From Zeus faber (Eukaryota; Chordata; Actinopteri; Zeiformes; Zeidae), in contig OY482863.1 of the NCBI GenBank assembly GCA_960531495.1, forward strand, positions 7,114,000-7,177,999: a stretch of DNA of 64,000 bases, in the 5' to 3' direction. The notes under the pieces were generated by a model. That model did no database searches. It was not told the DNA's origin and saw nothing but the letters and a program-made list of their open reading frames with translations. The position numbers were made by a program, and so were the translations under genes. Shown piece by piece: positions 1-12,426 of this stretch (positions within the stretch are counted from its first letter, which is position 1; each line of letters starts with the position of its first letter).

Positions 1-990
1 CCAGCACTGGCTGTAATTAAGTGTTACGCGCATTCTAGTCCATTAGAAGACAAGGCAAATACATTTTGATATTGAGGGAGCGAACACAGCAGATATTCAG
101 TGCAATTGATCATATATTGTACATTTATCGATGACGACTTTTAGGTAATCAGCGTTTCTAAGAAGTTTGTTATTGACTTGATTCCACTAGTGTACTACAA
201 ATGGCAGGACAAGTTTTGCAATGCCTCAAGTGTTCGTAACCACTCTATGGGGAGTTGAGCCTTTTTTGAAGATTTGTTCATTTTGTGTCAGCGGTGCCTC
301 AGTTGACGTGTCAACACGAGTACACGAGGGATTCATTCATTACCGTCCATCGAATGTACGCAAGCCCCAAGGAGAAAACTGCAAGTCGCCACGCAGGTTT
401 GTCACTCTATTGTTAATACTTAGAATTAAGTTTTTAATGGTGAAATCACCATCAACTAGTTTGTAGGGTTTAAACTTGTGTTGTGATTACAAGTACAATT
501 TTGCGTGTTGCGTAGCTGTGTTGCCCTGCATCACAAAGTGGTGTTGGGTTTATTTGATAGTATTGGGATTGGATCGCATTCCAACAGTTAAACAGGTTTG
601 CATTTCTATGTTTCCTTCTTTTGTTTCCTGTACATTTAAGATCGGTAGACGGGACACCGCCCTCTAGTGTGCACATTTGTGTGTTGGCAGACACTTGTGT
701 GACCATCGCAGACCTGGAAGCATGCCTCAGGTCCAACCCAGCCAGGTGTCGCCCCTACTCATAATTCAACCCAACGTAGATGTACAAAACACAGTGTGTT
801 TTGATGACCCATTCGTCTGACATCGTACAGCGGTCCTGGCCATAGCGGTACGTTAGTCTCTGTCCAATCAGCTCATCTTGTTTGCCAAACCCCAGAGACT
901 AAACCCACCCACCATCCTCGCACAGAACATGATCACATTTATTATTCAATATGGAGAAACCAATCTTCTCCTGAATTTGACCTTTCACGT
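1..990. other. intergenic, nothing recognised
   Basis: Short open frames on both strands have no recognisable motif and no convincing splice context. No repeat family was recognised by eye in this stretch. Confidence 0.5.
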
Positions 991-993
991 TAG

Positions 994-1087
994 CTTGTGT
1001 GTGTGTGTGTGTGTGTGTGTCTGTGTGTGTTTTTACCCTGCTAGTGCTTCATTTTCACTCAAATACACATTTAATGCCCTCATTGAG

Positions 1088-1148
<61 letters not shown>
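994..1148. repeat. (GT)n followed by (CA)n microsatellites
   Basis: A GT run at about 995-1030 is followed, about 60 bases on, by a CA run at about 1089-1148. The two runs are complementary, so they could pair as a hairpin or cruciform. The open frame across them encodes only CV and HT dipeptides and is not a gene. The stretch 1149-1930 that follows has no recognisable gene. Confidence 0.95.
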
Positions 1149-1153
<5 letters not shown>

Positions 1154-1934
1154 CATGTAGACACATATAGATGCGAATGCACTCACATTTGCACACACAT
1201 GCGCATTCTCACTCTCCCGTTGTTTATTAAAATGATATCTCCTGTTGAATGAACAAACGTACCGATTAGAATACAGAGCTGAAAAAAATACAGAGGCAAA
1301 GATTACGAAATGCTAATGTCAAGGTTATATAACCCGAGAGGTTATTAAAAGACCGAGAAGGGTTACATGTTGGCACGCCATTGACTTGCGATTATCACTA
1401 AATGCCCGACAGTGTTCCGTGATTAACTTCGTCACACGATAGGACCTTGGAGGTTGAAGCATTACACGCAAGGCAGCGATGAGGTCAGATAGGAGAGCAA
1501 ATAGAGGAGGAGACAGGAGATGGGGTGAGGGTGGGGAAAGCGTAAGCGAAACATGGAATGGCTCTCGGCGTGGTCCCTGTAGTGGATGCATTTCGGAACG
1601 TAGTGACCTTCAATGGGGAAAAAAATGGATGAAAAAAGATAACACAAAATAAAAACGATAATAATGATAAATATAGCTTCAGGCAGCCATGCACGGGGTC
1701 CAGTTTAGTCGCAGCAATTCGTTCTCCTGTTAAAGGTATACATCATAATTAAATTAATTGTCAGTCATGGAATACACCCATATGTTGTAATGGCAAAACA
1801 TCTGGCTTTGATGTGCCATGTCGGGCAATGATGACTAAGTGACACAATGACACATTGATGACTCTCTGTGACCAATTACAGTTTTCAGAGTTCTATGAAA
1901 CGCAGCATTACTACTAACAGGTTGTGGCAGTTTC

Positions 1935-2235
1935 TCATACCACAAGCCACCCAAGTGGCATTTCAAGGGCCCTCCGGCACAGAGACGCAGACGACGATGT
2001 GTTGTAGACACCAGTTTATTGTACAGAGGAGGCTAGGTGGAATTGGCGAGGAGCAGATAGAGCATGGCATGACAGGGCTCCTATCCTGAGTGTGTGTGAG
2101 GATAGGGATTTTAACCTGTTGCTCGTTAGCCAAACCACCGAGCAACAGGTATGCGGCCACCCTATCCCAATCACAGAGATCCAGGTCAGGTGTGTCTGCT
2201 AAAACCATCCCATCCCCACATCACACACGAGTTAC
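1935..2235 (-). mobile_element. LTR-like repeat, copy A, with perfect hairpin
   Basis: The same sequence recurs in the opposite orientation at 37,710-37,955 and partly at 22,140-22,260. Shared blocks include a GGGCCCTCCG segment, a CACAGAGAC segment and a GTTGTAGACAC segment. Read on the minus strand, copy A has an AATAAA signal near 2,015-2,022, and its start near 2,225-2,235 reads TGTGATGTGGGG, as expected for an LTR start. It carries a perfect 12-bp stem (2,114-2,125 with 2,139-2,150) around a 13-nt loop. No second LTR or internal region lies beside it. The LTR identity is inferred; the three-copy family is seen directly. Confidence 0.55.
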
Positions 2236-2769
2236 AATTTTAAGAATTTCCATGGAAGGCAACATCATCTCGACCCAGCGCAAATCTTGCATGAAGCAAC
2301 TACCACACACCAATGGAGTCTACACCGTGCAACTCTCCCCATGCAAGTCCCCTCAAAGACACAACCTGCACATAATTGTGCATTCTTTTATAACGTTGGA
2401 TGATGTCTTAAAGCAATCCACTCCACAACCTTATCCTGCTGCACTAACTTTCTGCTACTTCTGGTAAATTTGCAACAGGTTTCACTTATTCCTGCCCCAA
2501 ATATACATCGATGTGGATCAAACTTGGACCATTCCGGATCCAACGAGACCTCAACCACGTCCGTGGGTTTGCCGGTTGCCATGTGTCAGATACTTTTAGC
2601 TGGAAAAAGGCCAAGGAGAAAAATAATAATAAAAATCCAAACAAAAACAAGGCTGGACGCTTAATAATAATAACAAATATAGTTGCAGGCAGCAAAACAT
2701 GGGGTCCAGTGTAGTCCTGTTGGTTACGGATTACACTTTTCCGAGTTTCCGTAAAACACATTGTTTAAT
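2236..2769. other. intergenic, nothing recognised
   Basis: No gene is seen. A weak repeat resembling 1,680-1,720 (GGGGTCCAGT block) lies near 2,690-2,715. Confidence 0.4.
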
Positions 2770-2890
2770 CTTTTTCTTTTTCTTTGGGCTGCACCCGTTA
2801 GGGGTTGCCACAGAGGATCATCTGCCTCCAATACCATCTGTTCTGTGCATCTTCCTCCCTTACACCAACCGCCTGCATGTCCTCCCTCGT
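2770..2890 (-). mobile_element. LINE 3' end, same family as the tRNA-array spacers
   Basis: On the minus strand this reads EDMQAVGV, EEDAQNR, then a stop, followed by a sequence like CGGGTGCAGCCCAAAGAA. The same C-terminus and post-stop bases appear repeatedly at 46-63 kb. It is a 5'-truncated copy of a non-LTR retrotransposon, probably RTE-like, and holds only the last ~35 residues and the start of the 3' UTR. Confidence 0.75.
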
Positions 2891-3394
2891 TGTTTAATAT
2901 CAGGTTGATAATCAGGTAAATTATGACCTATGCCGGTCATAGGCCTGCCTATGCTGCGGCGTGCTGCTGGGGTCACCCAGGGGTTGGCAGGCGGGTTGGC
3001 AGGGCTTGCGTGTCCTTCTGGGCCCTGTGGGTGTGGGGGTGGTTGGCCCGTCGTGCTGGGGCTGGTTAGTTCGTTCTGTCTGGTCCTGTGACCCGGGGGC
3101 CTGAGCCTGGCCGAGTGTGCTCGGCGCAGGGCTAACCATGTAGGTTGGGTGCCTCTAGGTATGGGAGGTGGCCGTGCTATGGCACGGTTGGGTCAGCAGG
3201 GCGGGGAGCGGCCACACGGACCCCCCCCAAGCCCGCCGCGCCCCTGCGTTGATCTGGTTGCGCTTCACCTACAGTATCTCTCCCAGTGCAAAAAGTCATA
3301 CTTAGTACATAAACCACACAATAGGCCTCGGACTTGCAGGATGGGTGGGGTGCGAGTTATGTGGGTGGGGATGTGACGGTCCTCTTCCGCTGCT
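2891..3394. other. GC-rich intergenic stretch
   Basis: GC-rich DNA with short open frames on both strands (proline-, glycine- and arginine-rich). Composition is like the GC-rich repeat at 31.5-32.6 and 41.2-41.6 kb, but no clear alignment is visible by eye. No gene is supported. Confidence 0.4.
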
Positions 3395-3500
3395 TGGAAA
3401 CATGGTGGCGCTTACCGTTAATAGTGAACAAACAATGTTCATTTTAATATGTTCATTTTAACACCTTATGTGGTTTTCAACTACAGAGAACCAGGAAGGG
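3395..3500 (+). repeat. dispersed repeat, copy 1
   Basis: The segment with AACATGGTGGCGC and a nearby TTAATAGTGAAC block resembles 43,672-43,780, which has the same order of blocks: AACATGGTGGCGCG, ATTAACGGTGAAC, then an AT-rich part. The copies are diverged, so this is an old repeat of unknown class. Confidence 0.5.
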
Positions 3501-5085
3501 AGTGGCAGCGAAGCTGGAGCGTGTGCATGCAAGATGCATGGGGACCGCTCATCCCTACGCGCTCGCAACTGCTCAACACTCACTCACTCGTCAAATTAAC
3601 TTTTGTGATGGGGATGGAATAGACAGTAGCTGAGAAACAAGCAGAGAAAGCTTGTGAACACACCCCCCCCTCCCCAACCCCCACCCACCCAGCAGCATCC
3701 GCAGATCAGAGATCAGCTCTTTTCCAGACACGGAATATTGGAAACAGCAAGGATTTCAATGTTTTTAAGAAAAATTTGATAATACAGCGACGCATGGCGG
3801 GGTGGACCAGGCAGACACAATGAAGGAGACACAGACGGAACTTCCGTGGAGCCGAAGCCGCTTTTATTGCCTGCTGCGAGGATGCAACTACCCTGGGGGT
3901 AGGAAGGGAGGTGTCCAGTCGGAAAATGACAACGTGGGGTTGCTGTGTCCCTTTTTATTTCCCCCTTCTCCTCAGACACTCAGCGCTCTCCTCACTTCCC
4001 TCTCTCCTCTCCCTCCACACTATCCTGGACACCTCCCCTCCAATCAGGGGAACGTATGCACATTACAACAAGCCACAATGAACCTTAACCCGCCCCTAAA
4101 TCTCCTCTCCCCCTCCCCCCACGGTCATACACACACCTACACAGCGTGTTTGTAACTTGTATCTAAAAAGGGTTTTGATCAATAAGCAAATCCAAACAGC
4201 AGCTCTAGGTCTCTGCTACAATGTAGACTGATATAAAACACATTTAAATTGATTGCACTCTTCACAAAAACATTTCTGTGTAGATTTATCTCCTGTTTCT
4301 ATTGAAAATGCTCATGTAACCATGCGCAGTTGAAAAAAAAAGTAGACCACTCGCGCAAAAGATAAACAAATGCTACGCGGCGCCACTGGGGCCCCGTGCG
4401 GCTTACCTGGCCGGTGGAGCCGCAGCAGTGGATTAAATGGATTCAATAGGAAGTGTGCACTTACGGGACACCACACTCGTACGCTGCGCCAACGCGTCCG
4501 GTGGACTTCTACCCTTGGTCCTACCATTACTGTCATAGTTGGAAATGGCAAACTGGCCCTAAATCAGCGGATCACCTTCATCATTGTATAGCCAGCGTTT
4601 GTTCCGCCTTCTTCTGTTGATGAATTTGACCAACTACCTATCAGATTGAGGGTGGCCACAGGGGGGGCCGATGGGATTGTAGGGGTGTCACCACTGTTAA
4701 AAACATCAGCCCTCAGAAATACTGACAGATCAATTTCAGACCAATCGTATCTTTATCTTAATCCCTTTTAGTTATATTATTTGATTAAAACATTGATGAC
4801 TAAATGTTCATGAGCTATCGATGTCAGATCATTTCTCATCATTGATAAACACCCATCAACAAGATTTTATCATTTTTGAACAGTACGTTGCCGTAGAAAT
4901 CGCTTTAGCTTAGAACGCTTGCCTAAGCTGCATGCAATTCTCGTGGCCCATGCAGAATTCAGCACAATATCTGCCGCGATCAAGGGCCGCTCTGAGTCTG
5001 CCGTGTCCACTGCGAGGTTGGGGCGGAGGGATGCTGTGTTTTTTACATAGATTTAATGGTTTGGAAATAATAATGTATATAAATT
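3501..5085. other. intergenic, possible LTR-like pyrimidine-rich segment
   Basis: 3,790-4,160 is pyrimidine-rich with a short C run before it. An open frame on the minus strand at 4,312-4,551 meets an AGGTAAGC donor-like site at about 4,400-4,408, but its product is not recognisable. No gene is supported. Confidence 0.35.
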
Positions 5086-5492
5086 AGGCTTGGGCGATCG
5101 TGCAAAGTTCCAGTCGCTGATCGTTGGGGGGCAGGGATCTACGAACAGGGATATACAATTTTATCGGGGGGTCTCAAAATTTGTTTCATACATGTAGGAA
5201 ACAGACTAAAATAAATAGATGCCCCTGCCCCTCAAAGTCTCTGTACGGGACTGTAGAGCTAGAAGTGCGATCCGATCACAAGTGGTTATTTAAAAGCTCT
5301 GATTGGTGATCTGAGTGGTGGTCTCCGCTCCAGTTTCAGAACACGTAAACAGCACTTACACTGTTTCAATGCTTGGATTCTTTCTGGTGGATTAAAAAAA
5401 TAAAAAATAAAAAATCATCTGTCATTAATGTCAATCGCGATCAATGGAGTCAATTGCCAATTGACGATTTTAATAAATCTGCCCAAGCCTAG
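5086..5492. mobile_element. hAT-type MITE
   Basis: The left end reads AGGCTTGGGCGAT and the right end is its near inverse, ATCTGCCCAAGCCT. The flanks are TATAAATT (5,078-5,085) and TATAAATA (5,493-5,500), an 8-bp target duplication with one mismatch, as expected for hAT. The interior has no transposase, so it is non-autonomous. Confidence 0.7.
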
Positions 5493-7298
5493 TATAAATA
5501 GACATGTTTAATTTAAATGAAGTGACTTGTTTTTTCGGTTGTTGTTAACGTTTTAAGCATGTTTTTAAGTATGGCTCATGGCTTCATTGGCTCATGTGTT
5601 CTACCAATCACCATGGACTTACGTCTGGACCAATCACTGTGCACTTACGTCACTGAACGTCTCCATGTCTCGTTCAGTCCCTGGCCTCGGGTTGGAGCAA
5701 AAAATGTCCCTCGAGAATAGTGTTTTAACAGCTACGACCGTTCCTTCATCGTGCAGTGCGGACACAAAAGAATGGAACGGCTCCTCCAAAGGTTCTTAGA
5801 ACTTCCTGCAGTGTGAAAACGCCTTCTATGACCGATTATAGTTTTCGGGGTTTTGTGAAACCCAGCACTCGTTACAGTTTTCTGAGTTTCCTTTAAATGC
5901 AGCATCGGCTCCGGTAATCTGTCTACAAGGAGCCACTATGCAGTCCACAGGGCACAAGTCACTGGATGTGAATGACTTCTGAGAGAAGAAGCTTGGACTT
6001 ATATAACTTGATGATGAAGATGTATCTATATTTGATGCAGTGGATCAGCTGATAAATCATATCCATATTGGTCTTTTGGCCAAATTCACGCACGGATAAG
6101 GTTATCAAAACTGATAGGTTATTGTCTATATCAATTGGGTGACATAACTGAAAATAAGACACATTTTTTTAAATTGTTCTTTAAAAATATTAATTTTTTC
6201 AGTCATAGGCAATCAGCGCCCAGATCAGTGAAAGCAGCTTTTTTCTTTTTGTTTTTTGTTTTTTTGTTATTATCTTTTAAAGAAGGCAACAGAAACCTGG
6301 CATCGATTGTCCAGCAGCCATCGTCTGCCTAGACATCACTGCCCACCCCCACCCACAGCATACACACCTCCAACTCCCTCTTGGAGCCATGGAGGTGATT
6401 TGTCACCTTAAAGGCAATTAATCACTGAGGGTGGAGGGGGGCGGGGTTGAGAGGGGGCCACTGTTTAGAGACCAAACATGGCCACACATCCATCCAGACC
6501 AGAATCCAGACTACCCCCACAGACCCCTAGGAATAACTTCAAGGTAGGAGGGGGGTTGATGGAGGGCATGGGGTCTTGGCTGGCTCTATTTTGGGGAGGG
6601 GGTTAAGGAAGAAAGTGTAACTCACCCCCCGTCACCACCCCAATCCAGACACATGTCAAAGATGACATGACAACCGGCTACAATAAAATGAAAGCTGTCC
6701 CATGTTGAAACGAGAATATTACGGGGTTATATCCCTCTCAGATAGCTTCAGGTGAGCCAGTATTCTGGGACTATGCAATGTCAGGATTGATTGTAGCAGT
6801 ACTGTATCAATACACATGGACCCTACAGGCAAACCTATCACAGCCACAGTCACAGTCATATCACAAAGGAGATAGAGCATTCTATCAGTTATTAAAGGAA
6901 ACCTCAGGTTTTATTTTTTTACCTAAACCCAGCCTGAGAGTTAGTCTGCCAAATTAAGTGTGTAGTATGTACGAGAACATAGTATGTGTCAAATATGCAA
7001 ACACTGCAACACATTGAGAGGGCAAGACACCTGTATAGGTTTATATGCAATGCCATCATCAACCCACAATGTGCTGAAAGTGGTGCAGCTACAGTATGTC
7101 AGATAAGCCATCAGTCTTTTTATTCATGGACTGACACTGGACGAGAATGAGTACAAGTACACTGGACATGAAATGTTTGTCTGTGGTACGCCATTAAGGA
7201 CACGGGTATGGTTTTGGGATAACATAAGTAAAAATTCCCTGAATGGCTTCAGGTTCATGTTTATCTTAAAAAAACATTGTTTTTCTGTCTTTTGAAAC
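5493..7298. other. intergenic, no gene recognised
   Basis: Contains two short related blocks near 5,825-5,900 (ACCGATTATAGTTTTC and GTTACAGTTTTCTGAG) that also resemble 1,870-1,905. 6,340-6,700 has G- and C-rich runs around an AATTAATCACTGAGG stretch. No coding evidence is seen. Confidence 0.4.
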
Positions 7299-7303
7299 AA
7301 CAC

Positions 7304-7667
7304 TCTGGAAGTCTCTGCCCACAGGTAGGTGTTTAAGGAGGGAGAGTCTTTCTGGCTGTGGTTTGTCAACATGGCCTGAGTTTTTTTATTATAAAGTTGA
7401 ACAAAAAGGCTCATTAGCCACCAGTATAAAAAATAAAGAATAATGATTTAATGTCCAGGAGGACTGGCGTTCTGAGTTGGCTCCTGGTCGGCTGACAAGC
7501 CTGTGTGCAGATCCCACCTGCAAGACGGACAAACATTAAGGAAGCTCCCTTCCACTGAGGCAGGGCGGGCGCTGATTCAGCCGACTTGAGGCAGCTTGGT
7601 GGCCACGGGAAAGGGAGCCTGCTGCCGTCTGCAACTGTGGCTTGACCACGCCCCTTGGTCTGCCACA
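7304..7667 (-). repeat. 3' LTR of the gypsy element
   Basis: About 364 bp, matching 9,064-9,443 over its length with small gaps. In transcript sense the right edge starts TGTGGCAG and the left edge ends near TTCCAGA, against TTCCACA in the other LTR. The divergence between the LTRs shows an old insertion. Confidence 0.85.
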
Positions 7668-7669
7668 TA

Positions 7670-7677
7670 CCCCCACC
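7670..7677 (-). promoter_or_regulatory. polypurine tract
   Basis: On the minus strand GGTGGGGG lies two bases before the 3' LTR. This is the expected place for the plus-strand primer of an LTR retrotransposon. Confidence 0.65.
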
Positions 7678-7684
7678 GCCTGAC

Positions 7685-8026
7685 TTAGGCTGGGGAGCTG
7701 TCCGGCCTACAGCTGACACCCCCCAGGGCATTTGTGTCCTTCATGCGGTGGAGCCACTGCAATGGGGCGTGGTCCGAACAGAGGGTGAAAGCTCGTCCCA
7801 GGAGGTAGTAGTGGAGGGAACCGATGGCCCACTTGATTGCCAGACACTCCTTCTCCACTGCGCTGTTCCTCGACTCCCGCTCTGAAAGTTTTCTGCTGAG
7901 GTACAGCACCGGCCGCTCAGTCCCCTCCACCTCCTGGGACAAGACGTGCCCAGCCCCCTGTCTGACGCATCTGTCTGCAGACGGAATGGAGAGAGAAGTT
8001 TGGGTTAAACAGCCCTGGCTTCCCAC
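7685..8026 (-). pseudogene. gypsy RNase H domain remnant
   Basis: The 113-codon frame carries typical Ty3/gypsy RNase H blocks: YLSRKLSERE, EKECLAIKWA and FTLCSDHAPLQWL. The upstream catalytic block QTDASDRGLG is visible in another frame just before, so a frameshift separates it from the rest. The frame ends at the polypurine tract with no integrase after it. In family members this domain removes the RNA strand during reverse transcription. Confidence 0.85.
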
Positions 8027-8039
8027 AGAGAGCTGACTT

Positions 8040-8560
8040 TACCCTCACAAACACCTGTTGGCACTTCTCTGACCACTTGTCCGCCACTTGTCAGACTTAA
8101 TTCGGATCTGGAGCAGATCTGAGTTAAGTCGGACAAGGGGCTGGTTAGCTCTGAAAAGCCGGGTACAAACCTCCCTTAGTGGCCGGCCAGCCCCAAGAAC
8201 TGCTTCACCTCCATCTTGGTCTTGGGTCTTGATGTGTTCGCGACCGCAGCGGTTTTATAAAGCTGGGATCAGACCAGGCCTTCCTAGTAGGCTGTGAGCT
8301 CCCAGCCTTGCGCCCACACCAAGGTCTCAAGCCCTGCGCCCACATGCCACATATGCCACTCCCAGGTGTCACTGTGAATGATTATGCATCTTGGTAGACA
8401 TGGTGTATACTACATGCGGAAGCAGGCCGTGGTCCATGATCCATTGGGGCTCACCCACCAGCACGATGGGACTAGATCAGTCACTCCTGGACTCGCCTAT
8501 GTCCAGCATGGCCTCTAATTCCGCCTGCAAGATCTTGCGATGATCTTGAGATGTTTGAGC
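8040..8560 (-). pseudogene. gypsy reverse transcriptase remnant
   Basis: Broken pieces are readable on the minus strand. ELEAMLDIGESRSD is followed by an in-frame stop and SSPIVLVG near 8,440-8,530. A connection block KMEVKQFLGLAG lies near 8,160-8,215. The catalytic centre between them (near 8,240-8,430) is missing or unreadable. The order and spacing fit a deleted RT domain upstream of RNase H. Confidence 0.7.
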
Positions 8561-8654
8561 AGGCGATTGGACGAGAGTGCACCTTCACCCCCAGGGTCTT
8601 CTACACATTGTGGTCATCATGAGGAACATAAGGCCTGGCAGGGAGGAGAAAACA

Positions 8655-8990
8655 TCAGAGAAGTGACGCTGAAGTGCGGTCACGTCCGCCCTCTGGAATG
8701 ATCGGCCACTTTTTGAACATCCGGCCCCAACTCATCACGGACACCCCCTCCCTCAATTCTTTCAAGAGGTTCAGGTTATAAATCTGTGTCGCCCCCGGCT
8801 TGTCAGACCGTTCATCCTCATAATCGACCTGGCCAACCTGCCATCCGGGGGCAGTCCCGGCAGTCATGGCTGGGCCACCCGCAGTGCCCACACCCCTGCT
8901 TAGATGCCTGCGCAGCTCCCTGATTTCCTGCGGTGGCACCGCACTGGGAGCTGATGGGGAACAGAGAGAGGACAGCACAGGAAGGGGAGA
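8655..8990 (-). pseudogene. pol fragment upstream of RT (post-integrase-like)
   Basis: On the minus strand an open stretch contains KPGATQIYNLNLLKELREG, which resembles the 'hydrophobic-Y-x-x-NLLK-W' block that normally follows integrase in Ty3/gypsy polyproteins. It lies between the primer site and the RT remnant. That places integrase-side sequence before RT, which is the basis for the Gmr1-like call. No zinc finger or catalytic integrase core remains. Confidence 0.55.
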
Positions 8991-9043
8991 CAGCATCCCA
9001 CGGCACCACAGGACCCAGCTGGAAAACAGTCTCTGTCCCCGGA

Positions 9044-9061
9044 GTCTCTGTTCAGGTGCCA
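9044..9061 (-). promoter_or_regulatory. primer binding site, tRNA-Lys type
   Basis: Two bases inside the 5' LTR the minus strand reads TGGCACCTGAACAGAGAC. It differs at three positions from the lysine-tRNA(UUU) primer site TGGCGCCCGAACAGGGAC known from retroelements. Position and match make this the minus-strand primer site. Confidence 0.75.
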
Positions 9062-9063
9062 CT

Positions 9064-9443
9064 TGTGGAAGTCTCTGCCCACAGGTCCCTACCTGTGGGC
9101 AGGGAGGGAGCAGAGTCTATCTAGCAGTGGTTTGCCAACAGTGCAAGAGTTTTTTATTATAATGTTGAACAAAAAGGCTTGCTGGCCACAAGTTTAAATA
9201 ATATAGAATAATGGTTTCAGGAGCGGGAAGAATGGCGTTCCGATCTGGCTGATGGTCGGCTGACAAGCCTGTGCACCGATCCCCTCTGCAAGACAGACAA
9301 ACATTAAGAAAGCCTCCTGTCCCGAGTCGGACCAGTCAGAGCCGCGTGGGTGCTGATTCAGCCGACTCAAGGCAGCTTGGCGGCCACGGGAAAGGGAGCC
9401 CTGCTGCCATCTGCAGCTTGACCACGCCCCTTGGTCCGCCACA
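9064..9443 (-). repeat. 5' LTR of the gypsy element
   Basis: About 380 bp, TGTGGCGGACC at the start and TTCCACA at the end in transcript sense. The start is also found in the palindrome at 12,427-12,489, which shows another copy of this family nearby. Confidence 0.85.
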
Positions 9444-9448
9444 AACAC

Positions 9449-10000
9449 CTTACACTGTGTTCTTTACAACAGATTGGTGATATGTACTAAACCTAGTACA
9501 ACCTAGTCATGGAGCATTAGCAAGATAACACCCAAGTGAACTGGTATCTCTTCAAGTGATTTTTTGCAGCCCTGCATTGCTGCTTGTATGATTTTTTTTT
9601 TTTTGCTTAAAAGTGGTATATTCCTTGTTTCAAATGGGAAATTTGACCTTATTTAAAGCAGAATCGCCCTTGTATAGGTGGCGCACCATCAAACGTCCCA
9701 GGAGTGGCCTAACACTCACACCTCACTCTTGAGTAATTTATCTGTGTTCCATCCATCAGTCACTCTTACCCCTGCGTCTCTCTTTCCCCTTATAATCGGG
9801 ATGGGAGATGGCTGGCTATTCGCCAGACCGTTTGTTCTCTGATCTAGACAGAACCCTTCCCTGAATATTAAGGGTTAGTTTTCTTTGGCATCACATGAGA
9901 AAGCCATTTGAAAATGAGTACATGTAGAGTTAATATGCATGCACATAACTGGATTCTGTCTGCAACGTTATGTTTTTTGGTCAAAAACCACAATCATAAT
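9449..10000. other. intergenic, nothing recognised
   Basis: No open frame or repeat of note, apart from a T run near 9,593-9,604. Confidence 0.4.
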
Positions 10001-10003
10001 AAT

Positions 10004-10085
10004 AATTTACATTAGATTACATTAGGTCCTTGAGCAGACACCTTTGTCCAAAGCAACGTACAAAAAGTACATTTTGTCAGTAGTA
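10004..10085 (+). repeat. teleost dispersed repeat end
   Basis: The block around TTACATTAGATTACATTAGG followed by CAGACACCTTTGTCCAAAGC resembles a repeat end very common in fish genomes ('tttgtccaaagcgacttaca' type). The class is not assigned here. Confidence 0.5.
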
Positions 10086-10473
10086 TCAAACCAACTCAAA
10101 CACAGTCACAGCTAACTAAACCTTCTCTCGGAATACGTAGCATTAGTAGAGTTAGAGAGTACTTTTTTAATGTTAAGCGTGAAAGAGATGTTTATTACCT
10201 ATTATAGGATTTTATTTTTTATTTGAAACTATATGTTGTCATGATGACAACTTACCTTGCTTCGTTGAAGTACATCAGGAGTTTCTGTGAAGGCTGAATT
10301 TAGTGTGTGGTTTGAGTCAATTATGAAGTATTTATGCCGATTTACGATAGCAGTGTAATTTACGTATATCTTTTTTAAAGCTGAGTTTCGATTTTTAGTT
10401 GGATTACATTTTCAATAAGTTTCGTTTCCATGAAATACGACAAAAATTGTGATATTTTTGTGGGTAATTACCA

Positions 10474-10671
10474 ATGCAAGGCTTCTATTTTTCTGACACC
10501 ACGTTGGTGATACGCACTGAACGCATCGCTGAGTATTTCAGTGTTTTCGAGGGATATGCCGACGACATTTTCGGGATTATTTTCTATTCTTTTTTTCATT
10601 TATCCGGCCATGTAATGTGGACCATGGATTTTATATATCAATCCAACAGATCTACCGACATCTACCAGGTA
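10474..10671 (+). other. orphan open frame ending at a splice donor
   Basis: An open frame of about 66 codons (MQGFYFSDTTLVIRTER onward) runs into TACCAG|GTAAGAAG at 10,666-10,679, a good donor. The protein is not recognised, no acceptor or partner exon was found, and the neighbouring DNA is repeat. It may be a non-coding exon or chance. 10,086-10,470 holds nothing else. Confidence 0.2.
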
Positions 10672-10869
10672 AGAAGACGTAAGACACACACGTGAATCGA
10701 TAGTTTGGTAACTTCTAAAGAAGGCAGAGTGACTGATTCCAAAGCGCACCCTGAATACGGTCCAGCTGGACATTCTCAATCGGAAACTTTATTTATAGTA
10801 AATAAAATGGTGACATTATAAAACGTCTTACTGTAAATCTGTAAAACTGATATTTTGTGTCAAATTTCT

Positions 10870-11240
10870 TCGGTTTTTCACTAATATCTGCTCCGTATGT
10901 GGATCGACTTGGATGAGATACAAACCACTAGATCCTTGTGACATATCTGTTCAAACGGCACCTTAAGTGTGTTTCTAGCTTGTGGTAGTATGTTTTCCAG
11001 ATAGTTTTATCTGGGTTGCACATATTTAGGCGTCGTAGACGTAGACGTACTGGCATGTCGGTCTAAAAAGCGTTTAAAATTTGGTTGGATTTTTGCTAAT
11101 ATCTGCCGTATGTGGATCGATTCGGATGAAACTTCAACAACGAGGTCTTTGTGTCAGCGCGGTTCAAACAAGACATAAACTGTGTTCGTGTGTTATGCCA
11201 AGGTTGGTTTTCCAGATCGTTTTAGGCTTCGAAATTAGAG
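10870..11240 (+). repeat. two diverged tandem copies of a ~215-bp repeat
   Basis: 10,872-11,013 and 11,088-11,224 share the blocks CTAATATCTGC, CGTATGTGGATCGA, GATGA, GTTCAAAC and GTTTTCCAGAT in the same order. Both are AT-rich and non-coding. Confidence 0.65.
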
Positions 11241-12085
<845 letters not shown>

Positions 12086-12426
12086 CCATAGTTCCTCGCC
12101 TGTGAAAATTTTGTGATAAGCGAGTCAGGTCGTGAAATGAAAAGGCAGCCTTATCGAGGCAGAAGGCCACGGCGTATCAAAGACAATTTTGGACTTTTTT
12201 TTTTTTTACCCCCAATGCCTTCCTGTTCAAGTCCTGCAAGTACCAGATCGTTTTAATGGGGGTTTTTTTTTCTCTCATGAAAAGTGATATGATCAAATCA
12301 TGAAAACTATTCACTTTACTTTAACACGTATACTTGAGTAGACTGTTGCTTTATTACTTTTACCAGGTGTAAAAAAAAAAAAGGTTGAACTTTACTAAAC
12401 ATTAAACATTTAACTCAATTGGGAAT

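Larger units (their letters stand above)
7299..9448 (-). mobile_element. Ty3/gypsy LTR retrotransposon, Gmr1-like, internally deleted
   Basis: A nearly complete but short element lies on the minus strand. It has two related LTRs (7,304-7,667 and 9,064-9,443), a perfect AACAC target duplication (7,299-7,303 and 9,444-9,448), a primer site, a polypurine tract and broken pol pieces. The internal part is only about 1.4 kb. Read from the 5' LTR at the high end, the order is a post-integrase-like stretch, reverse transcriptase, RNase H, then directly the 3' LTR. Ordinary Ty3/gypsy elements have integrase after RNase H. Gmr1-type elements of fish and other deuterostomes have it before RT, and the remnants fit that order. 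All reading frames are interrupted, so it cannot move on its own. Confidence 0.85.

Noticed and set aside
4312-4551. Minus-strand frame ending near AGGTAAGC
   Set aside because: Product not recognised and no matching acceptor or second exon found.
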